Assembly: GCA_035771165.1 (NCBI GenBank)
Contig: JAWNZC010000100.1
Location: 3,731,001-3,795,000, forward strand
Source of the DNA: Paragorgia papillata
Taxonomy: Eukaryota; Cnidaria; Anthozoa; Scleralcyonacea; Coralliidae
Direction of reading: 5' to 3'
Length of the DNA stretch: 64,000 nt
Part shown: in pieces, positions 50,582 to 58,812 of the stretch
How positions within the stretch are numbered: the first letter of the stretch is position 1
Layout: each line of letters opens with the position of its first letter
Position numbers and translations under genes: made by a program
Notes under the pieces: model-generated
What the model was told of the DNA's origin: nothing
Database searches by the model: none
Seen by the model: the letters and a program-made list of their open reading frames with translations, nothing else

Positions 50582-50941
50582 TTAAAGATCATATTTCGAA
50601 AGATCCTTGAAAACTGTTTTGGATTTGGTAACCTTTTCCTTGTCTTTGCTTTCTTCTGGCTCTTTTTTCCATTTGGAGTAGGTGATGTAAGTTGTGAGTA
50701 GAGCTGCCACTGTACCAAGTATTGCACAAGTTGTGGAAATGTTTGGTGTTTGAAAAGATTCAGTTTCTTCTGTTTGTTTTTCTTTTTCAATTCTAGCTTT
50801 TTTTCTAAGTTTTGCTTCCCTACTTATTGCAGCGAGTTTTTTACCTTGTGCAACTCTTTTGGGATTTTTAACACGAACAGGTGGAGGAGTTTTTGTTATG
50901 GTTTGTTCTGGCTTTTGTTCTGGCTTTTGTTCTGGTTCCAT
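50582..50941 (-). CDS. Basic single-pass membrane protein
   Basis: The 119-residue product has a PEQK-repeat N-terminus (three PEQ repeats), a lysine/arginine-rich region (about 22-55), one hydrophobic segment TTCAILGTVAALLTTYITY (about 70-88) and a charged tail. AATAAATG overlaps the start. The basic part could contact DNA while the anchor sits in a membrane, which would suit a minor core or membrane protein. No family was recognised. Confidence 0.7.
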   Translation of the reverse strand: MEPEQKPEQKPEQTITKTPPPVRVKNPKRVAQGKKLAAISREAKLRKKARIEKEKQTEETESFQTPNISTTCAILGTVAALLTTYITYSKWKKEPEESKDKEKVTKSKTVFKDLSKYDL

Positions 50942-50943
50942 TT

Positions 50944-51066
50944 ATTAACTAGTTAGAATTTGTTTGGTAACTAGTTATTCAGTTAGTTAAGATTTGTTTA
51001 AACAACTAGTTAGAATTTGTTTGGAAGCTAGTTTAACAACTAGTTGAAATTTGTTTAAACAACTAG
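50944..51066. repeat. ACTAGTT-type tandem repeats
   Basis: Four to five copies of an AACTAGTTAGAATTTGTTTG-like unit lie between two genes. The ACTAGT core is palindromic. It could be a factor-binding array. Confidence 0.8.
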
Positions 51067-51318
51067 TGGGGATTGTTTCATGGTTGCTTTTAACCAACAT
51101 TGGTCTGGAAAGTAGGTGGTTACAGTTCGAGAAAATTTTAGACTTGTGTTTTGAGGAAAAAAAGTGTGGTTAATCAGTTTGCTCTGTGTGGTAAAAACTT
51201 TACCACATCTGCAAGCAAATTTTCCTGGTGATGTCCATTGAACAGATTTGAAATGGGGGCTGAAAACTGGGGTTACGACTGTTTCAAACTTGATAACTGT
51301 TGTTAACATTGGTATCAT
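51055..51318 (-). CDS. Small protein with one degenerate zinc finger
   Basis: The 87-residue product contains FACRCGKVFTTQSKLINHTFF (about residues 34-54). This is a C2H2-like finger with the first Cys pair as CRC and only one clear His. It resembles the second fingers of the two terminal C2H2 proteins. AAATAAAA precedes the ATG. It may be a decayed or specialised paralogue. Confidence 0.55.
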   Translation of the reverse strand: MIPMLTTVIKFETVVTPVFSPHFKSVQWTSPGKFACRCGKVFTTQSKLINHTFFPQNTSLKFSRTVTTYFPDQCWLKATMKQSPLVV

Positions 51319-51374
51319 TTTTATTTTTGGTTTTCAAAAGGGATTTTTTTTTCAATTTTAAAATTTTTTTAATG

Positions 51375-51445
51375 AAGTTTTCAAGAGTTTTTGCAAAGTT
51401 TTCAAGAGTTTTTGCAAAGTTTTCAAGAGTTTTTGCAAAGTTTTC
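51375..51445. repeat. 21-bp tandem repeat, three copies plus partial
   Basis: AAGTTTTCAAGAGTTTTTGC plus one base recurs at 51,375, 51,396 and 51,417, with a partial copy overlapping the stop of the collagen-like gene. Confidence 0.9.
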
Positions 51446-52997
51446 AACCGATTTTAAGGAGATTAATTTCAACATCCCAAACATTGAAAAACAGGAAAGT
51501 ATAGTCATCACCAACAGAACCAGAATAGGAGTGCAAAGACATTTGGGTCCCCTTTTTTATGGTTGCAATTCCCTGACAGAAAACATTGTGTGGAGCATGT
51601 TCGTTGTATGTCCTTCCCATGGTTATGGTTTCCAAACCTGAGAGTTTGTTTGATCTGTCTGTAATGTTTCCATGGTAAAGATTTGTTTTAAGATCAAAAT
51701 AGGCATTGTAAGTTGAACCATCAAACCATGAGGATTTCTTACTCTGTTGATCTATTTTGTGTCCATCGGGTTGAAGTTTGAACCAATATGATACCAAATA
51801 TTTTCCAGTATCATGGGTTGCTGTAAATGAAAGCAGGGTACTGACGTTTTTTGTGTTATCCCATGCCCCTCCTTTATGGTTTGTTTTTCCACTATCCTTT
51901 TTGTACTTTATTAAGGAACTAAAAGTCCCAGCTGGTCCAGTGACTCCTGTAACTCCTCTTAAACCCCTGAGACCTCTCAAACCAGTTGATCCTTTACCAC
52001 CTGGAAGTCCTCGAATTCCTTGGTCACCCTGATCGCCTTTTGAACCTTGGTCACCCTTGTCGCCTTTTGTTCCTTGGGGTCCTTGAGGGCCTTGGGAGCC
52101 AGTGTTGCCAGTGGGCCCTTTTGAGCCTGTAGAACCTTGGCTTCCTTGTGGGCCTTGTGCACCCTGTGGTCCTTGGGGTCCTGTTGCCCCAGTGTTGCCC
52201 TTGTTCCCTTTCGCACCATCGTCACCAGGATCTCCTTTGTCCCCTTTTTGTGCAGCTGTTCCTGCCATTCCTTTGTCTCCCTTATCTCCTTTGTCACCTT
52301 TGGCACCTGTTGCCCCAGAATTTCCATGGTCACCCTTGTCTCCTTTGGTTCCTTGTGGTCCTGTTGCACCTGCTGTCCCAAAGGCACCCCTGTCTCCTTT
52401 GTTTCCTTGTGGACCTCTAATTCCAGTATCGCCTTTGTCACCTTTGGTTCCTTGCAAACCCCTGTCGCCTTTGTCACCTTTGGGTCCTTTAGATCCTGCC
52501 AAACCAACATCTCCCTTGTCACCTTTGGGTCCTACTTTATGTGCATCTGTGCCAGCCATACCTGTCAAACCTCTGTCCCCCTTTGGACCCTTTGGACCCT
52601 GGTCACCCTTGTCACCCTTTTCCCCTTTTTGTGCAGCTGTTCCTGTTGAACCCTTTGGACCCTGTGGTCCTATTGCTCCCCTGTCACCACTGAGACCTTT
52701 GTCACCTGTCAAACCCCTTTGTCCTTCCAGACCTTCGTCACCCCTGTCACCCTTTGGACCAGTATTACCTGTGTCGCCTTTGGATCCTTGGACTCCCCTA
52801 TCCCCTTTAGATCCTGTCAAACCTTGGTCACCCTTGTCCCCCTTTATCCCTTTTGATCCTTGGGGTCCTGTTGCACCTGTTAAACCTCTGTCGCCCTTGT
52901 CACCCTTTGCACCTGTGTCACCCTGTGGTCCTGGTTCTCCGTCAGCACCACCACCATAAGAATAATCTAGGTCATCATAACCATAGTAATAACTCAT
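51444..52997 (-). CDS. Collagen-like spike with C-terminal C1q/TNF-like domain
   Basis: The 517-residue product begins MSYYYGYDDLDYSYGGG. About 338 residues (20-357) of Gly-X-Y repeats follow, with a few short interruptions such as GTAAQK and GTDAHKV. A 160-residue beta-rich domain ends the protein (STLLSFTATHDTGKYLVSYW, then NVFCQGIATIKKGTQM and YTFLFFNVWDVEINLL), reading like a C1q/TNF-type jelly roll. Such proteins form trimeric fibres with a globular head. The N-terminal tag is shared with the neighbouring LamG-like protein, suggesting a common capsid anchor. Hydroxylation by host enzymes would be needed for a stable triple helix. Confidence 0.9.
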   Translation of the reverse strand: MSYYYGYDDLDYSYGGGADGEPGPQGDTGAKGDKGDRGLTGATGPQGSKGIKGDKGDQGLTGSKGDRGVQGSKGDTGNTGPKGDRGDEGLEGQRGLTGDKGLSGDRGAIGPQGPKGSTGTAAQKGEKGDKGDQGPKGPKGDRGLTGMAGTDAHKVGPKGDKGDVGLAGSKGPKGDKGDRGLQGTKGDKGDTGIRGPQGNKGDRGAFGTAGATGPQGTKGDKGDHGNSGATGAKGDKGDKGDKGMAGTAAQKGDKGDPGDDGAKGNKGNTGATGPQGPQGAQGPQGSQGSTGSKGPTGNTGSQGPQGPQGTKGDKGDQGSKGDQGDQGIRGLPGGKGSTGLRGLRGLRGVTGVTGPAGTFSSLIKYKKDSGKTNHKGGAWDNTKNVSTLLSFTATHDTGKYLVSYWFKLQPDGHKIDQQSKKSSWFDGSTYNAYFDLKTNLYHGNITDRSNKLSGLETITMGRTYNEHAPHNVFCQGIATIKKGTQMSLHSYSGSVGDDYTFLFFNVWDVEINLLKIG

Positions 52998-53078
52998 TGT
53001 TTATCTTAGTAAAGATTTCAAAAGTTTTGCCAAGTTTTAAGAATTTTTTATCAAGTTTTTAAAAAAATTTTGAAATTT

Positions 53079-53906
53079 TTATATGAAACTTCCATATTCT
53101 TTCATCATGTCATCATTAATTTTGACAATCTCGGTTGGAGTCAGAGGACCATTGACAATTTTTATTCCATATATTTTTCCTTTCAGTTCAGATTTTTCTG
53201 AAGGAGTGCTATTCATAATTTTTCTTAAAAAAACAGACCCATATGGATAACCCTGAAAACTCAAATCCGGTTTAAATTCTGATCCTGGCATCTTTTTGCT
53301 GTTCAAATACACACATGATCCAGTCCCCAACCAATGGCATGACACGATATGTTTACTTAAAATGCTATGAGGACCGACGATGTTTACTGTTTTTGAGGAG
53401 GAATTTTCAATACCACCAATTAATAATTGATTGTATGAATATGGTTTAAACGTAATACATTTATCCCATCCACCATTATCATTCCCAATAAGATAACAAC
53501 AATAACTGGAAACAGATGTGTCAACCACAGTACAAACAACAAAAACAGAGACGTCACCCCATCCAAATTCAGGACAAACAAAACACATATAATTTCCTCC
53601 CCTGTTCTCAATGTAGTCTGTACCAGGACCAACGGCGTCAGAACCAAATGTTGGAGCAACGGTTTTGTCATCCTGCCATAAAACAGAATTCCCTTGTCGT
53701 GCTTGTGTTAACCTTTTTACACCACTGACTGTCTCAAATGTTTTAACTGCTTTTGTTAAGTTAATATCAAAAACAGTTTTGTAATTTTTTTCCACACCCA
53801 AATTTTTTAACTTTTTTTCAATGTCTTTAATTTTTTTTTCCAGACCAGAATTGTCTTCTGACAACGATCTTCTTTGTCTGCTGCCATAGCCATAGTAATA
53901 ACTCAT
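53079..53906 (-). CDS. Second spike protein, coiled-coil stalk and LamG/ConA-like head
   Basis: The 275-residue product begins MSYYYGYGSRQRR, almost the same first residues as the collagen-like spike. A short heptad region (LEKKIKDIEKKLKNLG, residues 22-37) could trimerise it. The rest is beta-rich with SVFVVCTVVDTSVSSYC and LKGKIYGIKIVNGPLTPTEI, the last matching the closing strand and helix of LamG/concanavalin-like jelly rolls. It probably binds a host glycan or protein. It lies directly upstream of the collagen-like gene in the same direction. AAATAAATAATG forms the start. Confidence 0.85.
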   Translation of the reverse strand: MSYYYGYGSRQRRSLSEDNSGLEKKIKDIEKKLKNLGVEKNYKTVFDINLTKAVKTFETVSGVKRLTQARQGNSVLWQDDKTVAPTFGSDAVGPGTDYIENRGGNYMCFVCPEFGWGDVSVFVVCTVVDTSVSSYCCYLIGNDNGGWDKCITFKPYSYNQLLIGGIENSSSKTVNIVGPHSILSKHIVSCHWLGTGSCVYLNSKKMPGSEFKPDLSFQGYPYGSVFLRKIMNSTPSEKSELKGKIYGIKIVNGPLTPTEIVKINDDMMKEYGSFI

Positions 53907-53919
53907 TATTTATTTAGGA

Positions 53920-53950
53920 AAATTTATAACAAAAAATGTTATAATTTTTT
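53920..53950 (-). terminator. Palindrome downstream of the right C2H2 gene
   Basis: TTATAACA-N5-TGTTATAA lies between the start of the LamG-like gene (53,906) and the stop of the next gene (54,061). Confidence 0.5.
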
Positions 53951-54060
53951 AGGAAAATGTAAAAATATGTGGTTAATGTGTCCGAAAGAGAATGTTACAA
54001 GATCAAAACTTAGTAAAAAAGAGTCGGTTACCCTTTATGTATGTATGTTTTTAAAAATTT

Positions 54061-54324
54061 TTAGCATCTATTTTTCTTTACTCTTTTTGTATGACTTTTG
54101 CTATGATCTTGTGCTTCTCTTTCGGTATCAAATGTTTTGAGACATGTTGTACACTTTTTGATCATATTGAGATTTTTTGTTATTTCATGAGAAAACTTCA
54201 AATGCAACCTCAGTGCAGTTTCTGACTTTGTTTCGAACTTACACCCAACACTCCTGCACAAATGACGGTTGTTTCCAGGACGATGGTGGATAACACTGTT
54301 TTCCAATTTTGATTTCTTTACCAT
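54061..54324 (-). CDS. Small two-finger C2H2 protein (right end)
   Basis: The 87-residue product has fingers CRSVGCKFETKSETALRLH plus H (four residues between the first two Cys) and CTTCLKTFDTEREAQDH plus H, then a basic tail. It is a diverged sister of the left-end protein (35,101-35,346): both pair a longer first finger with a KTF(N/D)T second finger and end in lysines. The two genes mirror each other about the element. AAATAAAA precedes the ATG. It is probably a DNA-binding regulator or terminus-binding protein. Confidence 0.85.
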   Translation of the reverse strand: MVKKSKLENSVIHHRPGNNRHLCRSVGCKFETKSETALRLHLKFSHEITKNLNMIKKCTTCLKTFDTEREAQDHSKSHTKRVKKNRC

Positions 54325-54402
54325 TTTTATTTATGTGTTTGACAAAATTTTTAACATTTTTGTTAAAGATTTTTATTTTTGTTTGGTTTTGGGAAATGTG
54401 TC

Positions 54403-54864
54403 TCAGTATTTCCATAAGTTTTTGTTGTAAAAGTTTTTCTTGTTGGTTTTCTTTAATAACTCATTTTCTTCTTTTTCATCATATTCTTCTCTGTCTTTGA
54501 TTGATTTGGCAATCCATGCATCCCCTCCAACTATGATAAATTCGGCAGTTGTGCGAAGTCCGATAACTCTACCTTCCGCTTTAAACAACATTTGGTTGAA
54601 ATCCTTTTCAAATATTTTTGCTGTTTCAATCATTTCTAAGATGCTTGTTAGTTCGTATATGATTTCGTGTACCCTTCTTAGTGGTCCACAAAGTTCGAAT
54701 GTCATTTTGTCTGCTATTCTGCTTACTGATTCTTGTAGTTTGGGGGGATCTTTTAATAGGAGTCCAAGTTGGTATTTTGTTTCTTCGAAATTTTTGATTG
54801 CATCTATTGAGTTTACATTCATTCTTGTTTCTTTTAAAAGTTTACTAATTTTATTTGAGTTCAT
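54403..54864 (-). CDS. Helical protein, unrecognised
   Basis: The start at 54,864 gives 153 residues; an upstream Met at 54,888 is possible but AAATAAAAG lies between the two. The product is helical, with KLQESVSRIADKM, LRRVHEIIYELTSIL and an ending rich in Lys/Asn/Tyr. AEFIIVGGDAWIAKSI forms the only hydrophobic stretch. No motif identifies a function. It is the second gene from the right end, an area where Polintons often keep accessory or early genes. Confidence 0.7.
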   Translation of the reverse strand: MNSNKISKLLKETRMNVNSIDAIKNFEETKYQLGLLLKDPPKLQESVSRIADKMTFELCGPLRRVHEIIYELTSILEMIETAKIFEKDFNQMLFKAEGRVIGLRTTAEFIIVGGDAWIAKSIKDREEYDEKEENELLKKTNKKNFYNKNLWKY

Positions 54865-54903
54865 TCTTGTTCTTTTATTTTTTTCCAAAAAAAATATTTC
54901 AAT

Positions 54904-55104
54904 TCAAAAAACTGTGTCATAAATTCCTGTTCTGACCAACATTTGGACTTTTGTCTCGCCTGGGTGTATGTAAGAGCAAACTGTTCCTGGGTGTGTACTC
55001 TTGTTAAAATATATGATATTTGGTGGTTTGCCTGGATATGTTGTAAAGCCAACCCACATGCATTTTTCCCTGTCTGGACATAAGTTACTCCGTTTGTTGT
55101 TCAT
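54904..55104 (-). CDS. Small cysteine-containing protein at the right end
   Basis: The 66-residue product starts at AAATAAATG, 43 bp inside the right terminal repeat. It has CPDREKC near the N-terminus and a beta-rich remainder (WVGFTTYPG, NIIYFNKSTHPGTVCSYIHPG) with two similar YPGKPP/HPGTV/HPGET turns. A 63-codon frame overlaps it in another phase and is taken as a shadow. Function unknown; possibly an early host-interaction gene given its terminal place. Confidence 0.65.
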   Translation of the reverse strand: MNNKRSNLCPDREKCMWVGFTTYPGKPPNIIYFNKSTHPGTVCSYIHPGETKVQMLVRTGIYDTVF

Positions 55105-55146
55105 TTATTTATGTTTGAAATTTAGAGGTTCCAAAGATCCCTCAAA

Positions 55147-55447
55147 ATCCCAAAAACCAAACCCAAAAATTTCCGAAAGGGGTGGGGAGTTTTAAAAAAT
55201 TCTCAAAACCGGAAGTCAACAGAGGTTTCAAAAATGAGCCAGGATCGGAGGAATGGGGGTTGCCAAAAAACTTGGTGACCATCCAGGAGGGGGTCGAAAA
55301 CCTTTTTCAACAGAGGTTTCAAAAATGAGCCAGGATCGGTTCGACAACCGGATGTCAACCCAAGTCAAAAAAAATCCAGGAGGGGGTCGAAAACCTTTTT
55401 CAACAGAGGTTTCAAAAATGAGCCAGGATCGGCGTTTACACACTACT
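55147..55447 (-). repeat. Right terminal inverted repeat of the Polinton (301 bp)
   Basis: Reverse complement of 34,753-35,053; no difference was found on reading both. It carries the same three internal repeats. Confidence 0.97.
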
Positions 55448-55453
55448 GATGTT
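55448..55453. other. Target-site duplication, right (GATGTT)
   Basis: Identical to 34,747-34,752. It marks the right insertion boundary, 34 bp from the splice donor of a host MAM exon. Confidence 0.95.
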
Positions 55454-55487
55454 TAAAAAATAACTTTATCAACATACTATAATTCAC

Positions 55488-55574
55488 TTCAGAGCAGTCT
55501 TTGTCGATCATCGAAATGTCATCTATGGCAATATCCCCCAATGGTCCGCTGCCACGAGCAGCTATAATGATAAT
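55488..55574 (-). CDS. Host MAM-domain gene, exon C (end of MAM domain)
   Basis: After the acceptor TTTTAG the exon reads IIIIAARGSGPLGDIAIDDI then SMIDKDCSE. GDIAIDDI and the final Cys are the signature of the last strands of a MAM domain. A GT donor (GTGAAT) follows at 55,487. It is 29 codons, phase 0 on both sides, and joins exon B in frame. The Polinton duplication begins 34 bp beyond, so the intron downstream carries the 20.7-kb element unless this is the last coding exon. MAM domains act in cell-surface adhesion proteins. Confidence 0.85.
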
Positions 55575-56628
55575 CTAAAATTGAAGCAAATTATATTAGG
55601 TTTTGTTTAAAAAGATGAAGCGGTTGTTGGGGATGATTATACTCAATTTATTTCGTGTTCAAATTACATCAAACGTACATTTATAAGAGTACATATGCAC
55701 AGAGCTTTATGTTTTATTTGTTAAATAGAAGCAAACAAGTCACATTTAAAACCAAACCAATAACAAAAACTAGAGTTTTGCCAATGCAAGTTTCCGTTGG
55801 CGTTTTAAATTAGAATTTGTCTGACTAGTTGGTTTAAACCAAAACAATTAGGCAACTCGTCGCTTTTTCCTATAGTAGACTGCTCATAGACGTCATATTG
55901 TATGAAATTGTGAAATAGATACTGATATTTAAACGCAACATTGATACGCTAACTTAAAACAATGTGTGCGGATTTTTACTGTATTGTTCACAGTGTACCA
56001 TATAGTGTAAACAATGTTTAGTTTGACGTGATGTTTTTGTATGTTGCTAATTTGTGTTGATAAAATTGTGTCACAAGGTTTTAATTATTAATTAAAATTA
56101 CGTCTTTGCGCTTCAACCACATAAATAATTTATTTCGCTCATAAAAATCCCTGTGTTGCTCAGGACGTTTTCAGAGCAGGTTAGCTGCATAGATTTTAGT
56201 TGTTGTCTACGGTATTTACAATAATCGTTACATCTATCGCGTATATCTTATACAGTGGTGTTCCACTTACGTGGTGTTCCACAAACCTTATCCTAAATAC
56301 TATTATCGCCATGCAAACTTTCAAAGAATGCGGTATAAATAATATAAACAAAGTAGATATAAATAACATAAACATTTAGTGCCTGTAGAGATGTACAAAG
56401 CTGTTGTCCGTTTTCGGTGTGATGATCTCCGGTTGGCAGGTTATTTTTTGATACTCTGACTTGGAGGGAAAGGTATTTGCTTTCTACGTAGATTAAGAAA
56501 CCTTTTGGTCAGAGAATTACGTGCTCTGTGTTCCGAGTGTGCCTGGACAAAGAAGACTTCGCTATAAAATACACGATAAATGTTACGATTATGGCGTATA
56601 AGCAATCACTAAATTTTATGAAACCTTT

Positions 56629-57040
56629 TAGGCTCGATTTCCAGCCGTATCTTGGGCCCCGGTAATCACCTCCCCCGAAATCACGGCTGGCCTCGTGAGC
56701 TTGTCCATTGTCGATTTCCACCAATCATGCACATAAGTGCCTGCGCATTTTCAGCAGGCATATATTATTAGGATTATTGCATGAATTAGCCGGTCAGTTC
56801 AAAATGTCGATTAATAGAGTGCTGATGAGTGTGGCTGATTGTCTAAAGATTTACGATGGGTAGCTTTAGAGAAATTTGTTAATGGCCAATATGTTCTCGT
56901 CATTTAACATACAGGATCGCGAAAGTCAGCATTTTTCAGTCAGGATCTATGGTTGTTGATATCGTTCTGTGGCTCACGCGTCCAGCCGTCTCGTCCGGGG
57001 AAGGTAGGTACCGGGGCCCGAGATACGGCTGGAAATCGAG
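56629..57040. mobile_element. MITE, 412 bp, 8-bp duplication
   Basis: Inverted ends share CTCGATTTCCAGCCGTATCT and a GGGCCCCGGTA block. AAACCTTT is duplicated at 56,621-56,628 and 57,041-57,048. No ORF. Consistent with a hAT-type MITE. Confidence 0.7.
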
Positions 57041-57073
57041 AAACCTTTCTGCTCAAAAATATTCCTACCAATA

Positions 57074-57252
57074 GACCTTATTCAAAAATGGCCGCCGAAT
57101 TAAAATTATTTTCTATACATATAAATTAGCCCTTATGAACTCGTTTTCATGTGTGAAATTGAAAATAATTTTTACTTTAAAACGAGGTCATAAGGGCTAA
57201 TTTATATGCACATAAAATAATTATAATTCGGTGGCTATTTTTGAATAAGGTC
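57074..57252. mobile_element. Palindromic MITE with TA duplication
   Basis: Almost the whole 179 bp is one inverted repeat with arms beginning GACCTTATTCAAAAAT. TA flanks both ends (57,072-57,073; 57,253-57,254), as in Tc1/mariner-type MITEs. Confidence 0.75.
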
Positions 57253-57487
57253 TATTAAATAGGACAAAAGCTCAATAAAATAAATTATTTTCATGGTTGA
57301 ACCGCGAAGAAATTGTTTTGGTTATGTAATATCTCAGGTGCAAACTCGCTATTGTGCTATTTTGTTTTAGAACAATAGACAGGCCTTCTTCTACAATACT
57401 CGGCCATTGTTCTAGGGAGAAACACACAATAGTAAGTCCAAGCCTGAAATATCACCATGCAAACATTTAAATTAGCTAAGTTCTAAC

Positions 57488-57750
57488 ATGATAATCATTC
57501 TTTGATGCTACGTTGAACCAGGCTTTATTCCAAATACGGTTATCAAGACCATTTCTTGTCCAAAGAAGTTCTTTTTCTGTACTTTGATTCCATAAAGCTT
57601 TGTAAATGCTTAAATTACCAATATGTTTTCCAAACATATGATAGTAGAAAGTAAAACAAACATTCTTCCCGCCTTGAAAAGGTCCTCCTTCTAGTTGTGC
57701 TATGTCTCCAGCTACCCTTGGAGGACTTGCTTCAATGAACATGTACCTTC
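57488..57750 (-). CDS. Host MAM-domain gene, exon B (middle of MAM domain)
   Basis: After the acceptor CTGTTCCAG the exon encodes RYMFIEASPPRVAGDIAQLE, then KNVCFTFYYHMFGKHIGNL, then LLWTRNGLDNRIWNKAWFNV. This is the classic MAM middle: GRYxxIEAS, the CxxFxYHM strand, LxI/Vxx and WxxxxV. The donor GTTAGA follows at 57,482. Phase 1 at the start matches exon A, which ends in a single G; together they encode Gly-Arg-Tyr-Met. 263 bp. The conserved Cys for the MAM disulfide is present. Confidence 0.9.
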
Positions 57751-58812
57751 CTGGAACAGGTATAATAATTGGAAATAAATAGTAATATTTTATCATAAAT
57801 TGGTGCGATTTAAAAGTTGTAACCGTTAGATAAATATAAATGTGATAAACATGGTAAAGTGTTTCAAGGTAAACAAAATCATGTCCTTAAGTTTGCGGAT
57901 ACACTTATTATTGATTTGTTGAGCTTTCGGCATGTTGACCCAGGACAAGGTCAATCTGCCGTTTGTTAACGTCATATCAAATGTATTGAATATGTATGAA
58001 TATTTAATCAATATATGTAAATGCCATACAGATTCGTCCTGAATATTTGCATAAACTTTTTCCTCAATTCACTTAGCTAAAATCACTCCAACTTGAAAAA
58101 TAGTTTGAAAACATGGCTATTTAGATAAATGAAATACAGATCACTGCTCATGCTTTATCTATTACATAAAGTATTAAAGTCACATGGTGAAATACATATT
58201 GTAAGTTTACGTTATCTAACATGTTCGTTATTGAGGTAAGTGCCTAATGCTTCTAATCTTGCAAAGTGAAAAAAAATATACAAGCTTCATCCTTAAAAAA
58301 TCTCTCCTTAATATCTCATTGCACTTCTTTCGTGTTCAAATGACGTCAAACGCAATTTATGAGAATGCAATGCACAGGAGCGATTTGTTCTATTTGTTTC
58401 ATAAAATAAGAAGAAAAAGGCAAGCTAAAAGTTGGACAGTTTTTAAAGCTGGCTGGCTTTTCCTGCCATGCAAGTGACACTATCTTACGCCATTCCAGGC
58501 TATTTTACGTCATTCATGACTTTCGTATTCTTATAAATGCACGGGTCCTGGCCAATCAGGGCATGCGTAAAGGACATTTTAATTAACGAAGTGGTCTTTC
58601 ACCAATTTACAGTAGAGTGTAGCTCAGCCATCAGAATGCACAATTTGTGGTAGTCTAATAGTTGGTCTATACTATTATATACATGAACGCTTTTAACGCG
58701 CACTAGGCTTGGAAAGTTAGGAAACTACGTCCTTTGAAGAAAACATGTTTCAGTTCCTCTAAAAGTATCTATATAATAAGATTTTAAAATCGGTGTTTGC
58801 ACGATTGTCCAA

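Larger units (their letters stand above)
34753..55447. mobile_element. Complete Polinton/Maverick (adintovirus-like) element, 20,695 bp
   Basis: The element has AG...CT termini, 301-bp terminal inverted repeats that appear identical base for base, and a 6-bp duplication. About 24 genes lie inside without visible frameshifts or stops. Hallmark genes are a protein-primed family B DNA polymerase, an rve integrase, an A32-like packaging ATPase, a major capsid candidate and a penton candidate. Three genes (35,101, 44,604 and 45,851) are on the plus strand and the rest on the minus strand. Identical repeats and open genes imply recent insertion, possibly still functional. No separate adenain-type protease is recognisable. 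Confidence 0.95.
55575..57487 (-). other. Intron between MAM exons C and B
   Basis: The intron has GT...AG borders on the minus strand. It contains two MITEs (56,629-57,040 and 57,074-57,252) and otherwise no coding signal. Confidence 0.7.

Noticed and set aside
52102..52959. 285-codon proline-rich frame on the plus strand
   Set aside because: It is the antisense of the Gly-X-Y collagen repeat; Gly/Pro codons give Pro/Ser-rich antisense frames.
57915..57960. Further hammerhead-like motif
   Set aside because: Keeps GAAAGCTC but has lost CTGATGA; only a possible relic.
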